Shown here one piece after another: positions 18,205-24,510 of a DNA stretch of 51,879 nt. This DNA is from Leptolyngbyaceae cyanobacterium CSU_1_3 (lineage in GTDB: Bacteria > Cyanobacteriota > Cyanobacteriia > Leptolyngbyales > Leptolyngbyaceae). A program made the translations under genes and the position numbers. The stretch lies in the NCBI GenBank assembly GCA_012034655.1, contig JAAUOZ010000009.1:1-51879 (forward strand), read 5' to 3'. Below the pieces are notes generated by a model that had not been told where the DNA came from, searched no databases, and saw only the letters and a program-made list of their open reading frames with translations. Each line of letters begins with the position of its first letter. Position 1 is the stretch's first letter.

Positions 18205-18728
18205 TTACAAACCAGAGCCAAAGCCCCCAAACACCGAGAGGCTGCTCAGCAGAAAGTAGGCGAGTGCGGCCCCCCAATGCCACCTATCAAGAAGCCACTG
18301 CCGTACTCGTTCCAGCCGTGCTCTGATTTGAAGCTGTCGGGTGGGTTGGGAGTGGTGATTGTCACGGTGGGCTGGGGCGGGTTGGTGCTGGCGTAGAGTG
18401 AGATGGTCAGCGTGGAGATGACAATTAGCCCGATCGCAGACAGCAAGCCTGCCAGGTTAGCCATGTCTGTGTCGCGTAGGGGGCCGAGCTTGGCAAACGG
18501 GCCAAAAATCCAGAAACCGTGGGCCATTCCCACTTCTAGCCCCCGCCGCAAAGGTGATAGCCCTGCTCGATAGGCGGGTAGGGCGTTTAGATAGGCTCTG
18601 ACGATCGGAGACGCATTAATCGGTGTAGCCAGGTTGCCATCTTGGATGTCGTACCCCGGAAAGACGACCTCACGATTTCGTGGGTCTCTGGGGTCACTAT
18701 TGGCTTCTGGGTGCTTAAGGACTTGCAT
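18205..18728 (-). CDS. psaL: Photosystem I reaction center subunit XI (PsaL), frame broken near 3' end
   Basis: PsaL is the membrane subunit that holds photosystem I trimers or tetramers together. The N-terminal part is typical (QVLKHPEANSDPRDPRNREVV, then LPAYRAGLSPLRRGLEVGMAHGFW and FGPFAKLGPLRDTDMANLAG). The open frame stops early at 18246 after GGIGGPHSPTFC, but one extra base in the C6 run at 18270-18275 restores GGIGGAALAYFLLSSLSVFGGF and a stop at 18205, giving 174 residues and the full last helix. No Shine-Dalgarno is evident before the ATG. The region 50-96 bp upstream carries one copy of a 46-bp direct repeat that bounds the cassette-like insertion. Confidence 0.93.
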
Positions 18729-18778
18729 GAAAATTTTTATGGCGAGGTTGATAGTTAAAGATATTAGAGAGAGACGAT

Positions 18779-18824
18779 CGTTGGATCATCAGCCCACGGA
18801 TGCAAGAACGATCGTCCAGTTTGG
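18779..18824. repeat. 46-bp direct repeat, left copy
   Basis: These 46 bases, starting CGTTGGATCATCAGCCCACG, are identical to 20854-20899 in the same orientation, 2,075 bp away. Both copies contain GTTGGAT, which fits the integron crossover consensus GTTRRRY. The left copy lies in the psaL upstream region; the right copy lies between the attC-like site and the RRM-gene terminator. Confidence 0.95.
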
Positions 18825-18944
18825 GTGTTGGCAGTAATTTGGAAACCACTCGTTGACATTCAAGGTTTTTCTGTCCAACGGGAACAATGCACATGGGTAG
18901 AACAACCTTGCCCGTGCAAAATTACCGTGTAGGAGATGAGAGTA

Positions 18945-20045
18945 ATGGCGATCGCAGAGAGTTTTAATATTGCGGATTCAGTGAAAAATGCTTTGCGTAA
19001 CGCTTTAAAAGAGCGTGGTCATGTAAACATCTTGATTGCTGGTCGTAGTGGCGTTGGAAAGAGTACGCTCGTTAACGCGATTTTTCAAGGAAATCTAGCA
19101 ACTACTGGTCAAGGTCGCCCGGTCACACAGAATACAAGAGAAATCAAGAAAGAAGGTGTTCCACTTTCCATCTTTGATACTCGTGGGCTTGAAATGGCGG
19201 ACTTCTCCAAAACAGTTGGTGATGTGCGCTCATTTGTTTCTGAACGCGCCCGAAATACTGATCCGAAACAGCATATTCATGTTGCATGGGTTTGCATCGC
19301 CGAAGACCTGCGCCGTGTTGAGCCAGCAGAGGAAGAACTGGTCAAAATGCTTTCAGAATACATGCCCGTCATTGTGGTCATTACCAAAGCAAGAACTGAC
19401 GGTGGATTCCGGGCAGAAGTTCAGCAAATTCTCCCGAATGCAAAGAATGTAATTCGCGTTCGAGCCGCCCAAGAAGAACTAGACGAAGGATTTGTTCTTC
19501 CCCCCATGAATCTACGTGAACTTGTAGACTTAACGATGCAAGTTGTCCCAGAAGGTTTGAAAAGAGCGTTCACGGCGGCTCAGAAAGTAGATATCAATCT
19601 AAAAAAAACACAATCTCATACGATCGTACTAACAGCCGCCGCTAGCGCCGCAGGAATAGCAGCAGCGCCGATCCCATTTTCTGATGCGATCGCAATTGTG
19701 CCGATTCAGATTGGAATGCTTGCTGGGATTTCAGCAACTTTCGGTTTGTCGATTGATGAAAGTTTTCTAACGACAATCGTAGGTAGCCTTGTAGCGGGAG
19801 CGGGTGGGACATTGGCAGGACGCGCAATTGTGTCGAGCCTTCTCAAATTTGTTCCTGGTGTTGGTTCTATCGCTGGTGGCGCTCTCGCAGCGACCACGGC
19901 AGCAGCACTGACTACAGCGTTTGGTGAGGCATACATTGCTGCATTGGAGATGTTGTTTGTTGATAACAATGGCGAACCGCCCACGCCTGAAGAAGTTGCG
20001 GAAGCCTTCAAGAAGAAGTATTCGCAACGTGCGATCGCAAAATAA
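18945..20045 (+). CDS. Era/YcjF-like GTPase with C-terminal membrane-associating domain
   Basis: The product is about 366 residues. The G domain shows G1 GRSGVGKST (33-41), G3 DTRG (78-81) and a G4 variant TKARTD (147-152) in place of NKxD. Residues from about 210 to 335 are Ala/Gly-rich hydrophobic (AAASAAGIAAAPIPFSDAIAIVPIQIGM; VAGAGGTLAGRAIV; VPGVGSIAGGALAA), like the DUF697/YcjF domain that associates with membranes. The ATG at 18945 has AGGAG 9 bp upstream; the ATG at 18936 overlaps that site. It is the first gene of the cassette-like segment. Related GTPases occur in stress and membrane contexts; its role here is unknown. Confidence 0.85.
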   Translation: MAIAESFNIADSVKNALRNALKERGHVNILIAGRSGVGKSTLVNAIFQGNLATTGQGRPVTQNTREIKKEGVPLSIFDTRGLEMADFSKTVGDVRSFVSERARNTDPKQHIHVAWVCIAEDLRRVEPAEEELVKMLSEYMPVIVVITKARTDGGFRAEVQQILPNAKNVIRVRAAQEELDEGFVLPPMNLRELVDLTMQVVPEGLKRAFTAAQKVDINLKKTQSHTIVLTAAASAAGIAAAPIPFSDAIAIVPIQIGMLAGISATFGLSIDESFLTTIVGSLVAGAGGTLAGRAIVSSLLKFVPGVGSIAGGALAATTAAALTTAFGEAYIAALEMLFVDNNGEPPTPEEVAEAFKKKYSQRAIAK

Positions 20046-20143
20046 TGACTCATTGCATCAGTCAGCTTATCTCTGCTCCAATTCTGGCAAGCCTGGAGTA
20101 GGGTAAGCTGTAGCTATCGCATTCTTGAAGGAGAGACGTGATC

Positions 20144-20473
20144 ATGGCATTAGATGAGGTGCTTTGTGCTGCGCGGCAACTCTCTGCGACGGAAAAGCTT
20201 GAACTGATTCGGATTCTGGCTGAGGATTTGGAAATGATGGAGGATATTTCGCCCTTGGAACCCTTCAAAACTTATGACTTACCAACTCCTTATGATTGTT
20301 TTGGGGCAGGTGCAATTTTGATGGAAGCTTTTAAGCCATCAGATGCGGGTCATGATAATTTATGCGGTTCCAGTATTCAACCACTAACCCAGCCCAAAAT
20401 GAGTTTGACAGCTTACCGAGGCTCCCATTATTGCTGCATCGCGAAGAACAGAGCGTTGAATCGGTTGGGCTAG
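20144..20473 (+). CDS. Small antitoxin-like conserved protein, 3' end uncertain
   Basis: The N-terminal part (EVLCAARQLSATEKLELIRILAEDLE, then FKTYDLPTPYDCFGAGAILMEAF) resembles small cyanobacterial proteins encoded just ahead of retropepsin-like or PIN genes, and addiction-module components in general. AAGGAGA lies 9 bp before the ATG at 20144. The open frame runs 112 nt into the next gene, and the last 40 codons (GSSIQPLTQPKM onward) do not look conserved. In an adjacent frame TGATAA lies at about 20349, where such proteins usually end, so a small indel near 20340 may hide the true stop. The true product is probably about 70 residues. Confidence 0.65.
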   Translation: MALDEVLCAARQLSATEKLELIRILAEDLEMMEDISPLEPFKTYDLPTPYDCFGAGAILMEAFKPSDAGHDNLCGSSIQPLTQPKMSLTAYRGSHYCCIAKNRALNRLG

Positions 20474-20769
20474 TGGATAGTGGAGCGACGGTTAATGTTT
20501 TGCCCTATGATTTTGGTCTTCAATTGGGTGGGGTTTGGGACGATCGCAGAGCCATAATTCAATTAGCAGGAAATCTCAGCAATCAGCCAGCGATGCCTTT
20601 CGCGGCGATCGCTCAAATTGGAAAATTTCCACCTACCGAATTACTCTTTGCCTGGGTGAAGCGTCCAAATACACCATTAATTCTGGGGCAAACGAATTTT
20701 TTTCTTGAATTTGATGTTTGCTTCTATCGTTCTAAATTGGAATTTGAAGTCAAGCCGAAATCCCCGTAG
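20362..20769 (+). CDS. Retropepsin-like (clan AA) aspartic protease
   Basis: The product is 135 residues with the single-domain aspartic protease signature GLVDSGATVNVLPYDFGLQLG, in which Asp-Ser-Gly is the catalytic triad of a homodimeric enzyme. The second half has the hydrophobic-hydrophobic-Gly pattern TPLILGQTNFF typical of the fold. It overlaps the upstream small gene and probably forms a two-gene module with it. It ends with a TAG at 20767-20769, 7 bp before the attC-like palindrome. Substrates are unknown; regulated turnover of the upstream protein is speculation. Confidence 0.8.
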   Translation: MRFQYSTTNPAQNEFDSLPRLPLLLHREEQSVESVGLVDSGATVNVLPYDFGLQLGGVWDDRRAIIQLAGNLSNQPAMPFAAIAQIGKFPPTELLFAWVKRPNTPLILGQTNFFLEFDVCFYRSKLEFEVKPKSP

Positions 20770-20775
20770 TCAGCC

Positions 20776-20861
20776 AGCTAACAACTCCAATGCAGCGGAC
20801 GTGCAGCGTCTTCGCGCTTCATTTCAAGTTCTCTCGTCGCCGCTGATTGGGAACGTTGGAT
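20776..20861 (+). other. attC-like (59-base-element-like) palindromic recombination site
   Basis: The outer boxes are AGCTAAC (20776-20782) and GTTGGAT (20855-20861). The right box fits the GTTRRRY consensus; the left differs from RYYYAAC at one position. The inner arms CCAATGCAGCGGAC (20787-20800) and GTCGCCGCTGATTGG (20836-20850) pair as CCAAT-CAGCGG with one unpaired G, as expected for the extrahelical base that sets attC strand choice. The variable middle is about 35 bp and itself has a short TGCAGCG/CTTCGCG element. Position directly after a stop codon is typical. The outer pairing is weaker than in classical sites. Confidence 0.5.
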
Positions 20862-20899
20862 CATCAGCCCACGGATGCAAGAACGATCGTCCAGTTTGG
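20854..20899. repeat. 46-bp direct repeat, right copy
   Basis: Identical over 46 bases to 18779-18824, same orientation. The first two bases belong to the right end of the attC-like site and the remainder lies outside the putative cassette. After the repeat the two loci diverge (TTGTCAAGC here, GTGTTGGCA at the left copy). Confidence 0.95.
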
Positions 20900-20938
20900 T
20901 TGTCAAGCTCTGCCCCAGAGTTCTTTCTTTTGGCCCAT

Positions 20939-20970
20939 CAAAAAAGGGCAGGCGCTTTGCCTACCCTTTA
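20939..20970 (-). terminator. Rho-independent terminator of the RRM protein gene
   Basis: Read on the minus strand, the hairpin is AAAGGGTAGGC, loop AAA, GCGCCTGCCCTTT followed by a U run (six T). The stem has one mismatch. It lies about 50 bp after the RRM gene stop at 21018. Confidence 0.75.
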
Positions 20971-21017
20971 GACCTTAGAGTTAAAAACTTAGGGTAGAGA
21001 CCCTAAATTGTCTAATC

Positions 21018-21322
21018 TTAGTAACGACGAGAGGAACGGTTGCCACCACCCGACCAGTTGCCACCAGAAGTTCCTCTTTCTTCACGGGGTCTCGCTTTGT
21101 TGACCTTGAGGTCACGACCCATCCACTCAGCACCATCCAAGGCTTCGATCGCCGCTGTTTCTTCGGCTTCGGTTTCCATTTCCACAAAAGCAAACCCACG
21201 CAGCCGGCCGGTCTCCCGATCGTCGGTAGCTGAACGCGCTTCACGGTTCCGTACTCAGCGAAGGTTTGGGTCAGGTCATCCTGCGTCACTTGATAGGACA
21301 GGTTGCCGACGTAAATTGACAT
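21018..21322 (-). CDS. Glycine-rich RRM RNA-binding protein, frame broken once
   Basis: Cyanobacterial Rbp proteins carry one RRM and are often cold-inducible or guide thylakoid mRNA localisation. RNP2 is IYVGNL at the N-terminus. Restoring one base near 21221-21223 turns the aberrant [12 protein letters not shown] into [18 protein letters not shown], which contains RNP1 (RGFAFVEM). The repaired frame continues through [23 protein letters not shown] to a short glycine/arginine tail and a stop at 21018, giving 101 residues. GGAG lies 7-10 bp before the ATG. A rho-independent terminator follows. Confidence 0.9.
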
Positions 21323-21655
21323 AACGTATCTCCAAAATCAGGAAGTGTAGGGAGTTAGATTCGGAGAAACGTCGAAAAACGAATTACACAGCCGAAAATA
21401 AACCTTGATCTCAAGGCTAACACAGGTTTAGTGGGGCGTTAAGTTCGGATCTAGAAAGTACAGAATTGTTTACTAAACGAGGCAGCCTTGCTGCCCTTGG
21501 AGTAGAGCTATTTCCAATACCTTATCATTCTCGCCGTCTATCGACCCAAATTTCATGGAGAGGGAGAGGGGGTAAAGGTCGATCGGTGTGTGGCTCTGTG
21601 CATTTTGAGGGGATTTGCCCTGATAATTTCAGTGGTGTTGGTGAGCAAATTGAAT
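21323..21655. other. Divergent promoter region of the RRM gene and bvdR
   Basis: This 333-bp spacer holds the RRM gene 5' region (with GGAGATACGTTATG on the minus strand) and the bvdR upstream region. A short hairpin AGGCAGCCTTGCTGCCC sits near 21480-21497. No further gene or recognised RNA motif is visible. Confidence 0.5.
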
Positions 21656-22657
21656 ATGACAAGCTTTTCGATCGGTCAGCCTGTGCGGGTAGGCTTGGTG
21701 GGTACGGGCTTTGCGGCAAAACTGCGGGCGGAGACGATTCAGGGAGAGCCGAGGGCGCAGTTGGTCGGGGTGGCGGGGCATACCCCCGAAAGGACGCAGG
21801 AATTTGGGCATATTCATCAGACTCAGGCTTTTAGCGTTTGGCAAGAACTGGTTGAAAACAGCAGCCTGGATCTAGTGATGATTTCTGGCGTAAACCGAGA
21901 TCACGGAACGATCGCGCGGGCGGCGCTGCAAACCGGGAAGCATGTGATTGTTGAATATCCGCTTTCTTTGCAGCTTCAAGAAGCTGAGGAATTGATTGCG
22001 CTGGCGAAATCCAAAAATCTGCTGCTGCATGTGGAGCATATTGAACGGTTGGGTGGCGTTCACCAGGCGCTGCTCGTGTCTCTGCCTCAGGTGGGTACGC
22101 CGCTTTATGCACGCTATGCAACGGTGACACCCCAGCGCCCAGCACCGCGCAAGTGGACCTACCAGCCAGAGTTGTTTGGCTTTCCATTGGCGGGGGCGCT
22201 GTCACGGCTACATCGACTGACCCACGCTTTTGGAGAGGTGGCCACTGTCAGTTGTCAAAATCGCTATTGGCAGTTGCAAGATTCTGATCTGCAAAATTCC
22301 TATTATGCGGGCTGTCTTTGTGCGGCTCAGTTACGCTTTAGAAGCGGGTTGATCGCGGATGTGTTGTATGGCAAAGGTGAAGTAGCCTGGCAACCAGAAC
22401 GCAAGCTAGAAGTGCAGGGCGATCGCGGCAGCTTGGTCTTTGATGGCGATGGAGGTGTTTTGATCAATGCAGAGGGCAGTCAGTCAATCGCGGTGGGTGA
22501 GCGTCGCGGCTTATTCGCCAAAGACACCACGGCTGTATTAGATCATCTGCTTGAGAACACGCCACTCTATGTCACGGCAGAAGCCAGCCTATACACCTTA
22601 CGAGTCGCCGACGCAGCCCAACGATCGGCAGAAACCAACCAAACGATCGAGCTATAG
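21656..22657 (+). CDS. bvdR: Biliverdin reductase (Gfo/Idh/MocA family)
   Basis: This enzyme reduces biliverdin IX-alpha to bilirubin with NAD(P)H. The product is 333 residues. The Rossmann fold begins VRVGLVGTGFAAKLRAETI, and the catalytic domain carries LLHVEHIERLGGVHQALL, YARYATVTPQRPAPRKWTY, FGFPLAGALSRLHRL, VIYGKGEV-like VLYGKGEVAW and GERRGLFAKDT. From memory these blocks correspond closely to the characterised Synechocystis BvdR, which is the reason for the specific call over a generic oxidoreductase. The ATG at 21656 gives the usual N-terminus; an upstream extension to 21590 is unlikely. Bilirubin formation affects phycobilisome assembly in Synechocystis. Confidence 0.88.
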   Translation: MTSFSIGQPVRVGLVGTGFAAKLRAETIQGEPRAQLVGVAGHTPERTQEFGHIHQTQAFSVWQELVENSSLDLVMISGVNRDHGTIARAALQTGKHVIVEYPLSLQLQEAEELIALAKSKNLLLHVEHIERLGGVHQALLVSLPQVGTPLYARYATVTPQRPAPRKWTYQPELFGFPLAGALSRLHRLTHAFGEVATVSCQNRYWQLQDSDLQNSYYAGCLCAAQLRFRSGLIADVLYGKGEVAWQPERKLEVQGDRGSLVFDGDGGVLINAEGSQSIAVGERRGLFAKDTTAVLDHLLENTPLYVTAEASLYTLRVADAAQRSAETNQTIEL

Positions 22658-22774
22658 TTCACCCAAGTTCACCCGTCCAAGTTCACCTGTACCCATAGGG
22701 AGTCTATTTAAGGCATGGCACAGCAGTCTCCCAGGGTTGACGTGAGGAAGATCTTGATTTTCACCCCTCATCCC

Positions 22775-24049
22775 TCACCGCCCCAACTTATTCGGCACTC
22801 CCTCACACCCCCCTGGAATGGTAGCTCTCGTTTTTGAGCCACCCCAAGCACAGCAATAATATCGCTGCTCCGGCGACAGATCTTCTGCCTGGGTGAAGTC
22901 GGCATTCTCGACTACCGCCCCGGTCTGAGCACCGCTTTTATAGTCGGGTGGTTCTACTCGACTGCGTGGTGAGGCATTTTCTGCACTGCCATAGAAGAGG
23001 CGTGTCCCGTTGAAGTCGGCTCCTCGCAGACGGGCCCCACAGAGAATGGTGCGGGCGAGGTTGGCTTTGACGAGATCGCAGTGATCGAGATTTGCGCGAA
23101 TCAGATTGGCTTCACTCAAATCAGTCCAGCGCAGGTCGGTGTCGGCCAGGTTTGCTGCTGCCAACATCACGCCTAGGTCGATCACTCTGACCCCATAGTT
23201 ACGGTCTTCTGCATAGCCGCCAGAGCCGTCGAGAATGGCTCGCCCCAGTCGCCGATCGCGCTTGAGGGGCGACAACAATCTGGCGCGCGAGAGAAATCGC
23301 AGAATTTTGGCCTTTCCGGCTCCATCTACACTGCTGAGAATGGCGGCGGTGCGCCCTTCAGCGATCGCGCGTTCTTGGGGCCAGTCTTCGAGCAATCCTT
23401 CGTCATCGAGAACTAGATCAGAAATGCCCTGAAAATAGGTGTCGATCGTTTGTTGTTGGGTGATGGTGTTTTGCTGAATCGTCAAATCTTTGGAGATGAT
23501 GTATTGTCGCCAGGCGATGTAGACCGCCAAAATTGCGATTAAAATTTGCCCCAATGCCCCAAACACTTCGCCCAGCGCCCCGATCGCATCCCAGTTTAGT
23601 TGAGCGTACCAGGCCAGCAGAACGCGCCCAAAGCCTGCCAGCTTGAGCAAACCAATCAGAGAAACGGTTAGCCCGATCGAGGCGAGGAACACCGATCCTT
23701 CTCGTTCGGTGAACAGTTCTGCCACGATCGGACGCAAAATCGGATAAATCATCCGGGTTGAGAGAATCAGCGTCACGATTGCCCCCGCCAACACCAGCCA
23801 AAAACTATTGGTGAACAATCCCACGGTCAGCAGGGCGATCGCCACCAGCAAAATCAGCGAAATTGCGGGCTGCACTTCAGGCATCGCGGGAAATTTTTGC
23901 GGGCTTCCGGGCCAACTGGCGGCAGTTTTTTCTCTGGCAATCTCTGCTGTGGGTGACGGTTGAGAAACTATGTAGGTCTGATCGCCAGTTTGAGCACCGT
24001 TTTGTTCTGGGCTTTTTTGTAGGTCGGATAAATTGGGGTCGATCGTCAT
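22775..24049 (-). CDS. Pentapeptide-repeat membrane protein
   Basis: The product is 424 residues. The first 70 are polar and low-complexity, followed by four hydrophobic segments between about 60 and 190 (ISLILLVAIALLTVGLFTN; LVLAGAIVTLILSTRM; VFLASIGLTVSLIGLL; ALGQILIAILAVYIAW). A linker (QYIISKDLTIQQNTITQQQTIDTYFQGISDLVL) leads to a charged domain and then to pentapeptide repeats of the A(D/N)LXX type (ANLADTDLRWTDLSEANLIRANLDHCDLVKANL), which form a right-handed beta helix. Many cyanobacteria have such fusions; the role is unknown. The C-terminus is Cys-containing and ends PNKLGR. Confidence 0.88.
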   Translation of the reverse strand: MTIDPNLSDLQKSPEQNGAQTGDQTYIVSQPSPTAEIAREKTAASWPGSPQKFPAMPEVQPAISLILLVAIALLTVGLFTNSFWLVLAGAIVTLILSTRMIYPILRPIVAELFTEREGSVFLASIGLTVSLIGLLKLAGFGRVLLAWYAQLNWDAIGALGEVFGALGQILIAILAVYIAWRQYIISKDLTIQQNTITQQQTIDTYFQGISDLVLDDEGLLEDWPQERAIAEGRTAAILSSVDGAGKAKILRFLSRARLLSPLKRDRRLGRAILDGSGGYAEDRNYGVRVIDLGVMLAAANLADTDLRWTDLSEANLIRANLDHCDLVKANLARTILCGARLRGADFNGTRLFYGSAENASPRSRVEPPDYKSGAQTGAVVENADFTQAEDLSPEQRYYCCAWGGSKTRATIPGGCEGVPNKLGR

Positions 24050-24137
24050 GCTGATCTGAAGGCTATGCTACGCATTTGCCCTATCCTACTCGCTTCCAGC
24101 AGACTGTAGCGCTTCCTCGTGGAAGGAATTGATTTAA

Positions 24138-24284
24138 CTAATGATTAATCAAGTCGTGAATGGGATATTTGACAAACTCCCAGGCTGTGTATCTATGGGA
24201 TAAATTGATGCCCATCGCGGACTTCACCAGGTAGATTCCGTAGAGGCATAGGAGAATTAGCAGCGATCGCGTTAAATATTTCAT
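24138..24284 (-). CDS. Small single-pass membrane protein candidate
   Basis: A 48-codon frame lies in the spacer before the pentapeptide gene: it starts MKYLTRSLLILLCLYGIYLV (positively charged, then hydrophobic) and continues with a polar tail ending EFVKYPIHDLINH. A second ATG lies directly upstream at 24287. The topology is that of a small inner- or thylakoid-membrane protein. Support is limited to composition and hydrophobic pattern; no Shine-Dalgarno is clear. It is too short for ordinary gene finding. Confidence 0.45.
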   Translation of the reverse strand: MKYLTRSLLILLCLYGIYLVKSAMGINLSHRYTAWEFVKYPIHDLINH

Positions 24285-24510
24285 CATTCACAGCGCCATG
24301 CAGTACTCTAATCTCCACGGCTAAGGCGACGCTTCCGTGAACTCAGAACCTCAAAGATATGTCATCCGCGCAAAATTTTAGTGCAAATCAAGAGTTTTAG
24401 AGTATTAATATTGCTGTGGCTTTGCTCAGACGCACTGACGAACGGCGAAACCACTGTCATTCTTTGGGTTGCATCTCAGTTTTATCAATGTCGTGTGCGG
24501 GAGTTGAAGT

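Larger units (their letters stand above)
18781..20855 (+). mobile_element. Integron-like gene cassette candidate (GTPase, antitoxin-like protein, aspartic protease)
   Basis: The segment runs from the TT after G at 18780 to the G at 20855, the positions where a G^TTRRRY cut would release a circular cassette. All three genes point the same way, the last stop is 7 bp before an attC-like palindrome, and no promoterless remnant of psaL or the RRM gene is inside. The length of 2,075 bp is large for a cassette. The 46-bp identity beyond the crossover point is more than integrase action requires, so excision by homologous recombination or an attL/attR-type island is an alternative. No integrase gene is in the window. 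Confidence 0.5.

Noticed and set aside
18279..18824. A transposon insertion in psaL
   Set aside because: The early stop in psaL is a one-base frame change at C6 with downstream coding sequence intact, so no insertion is needed to explain it.
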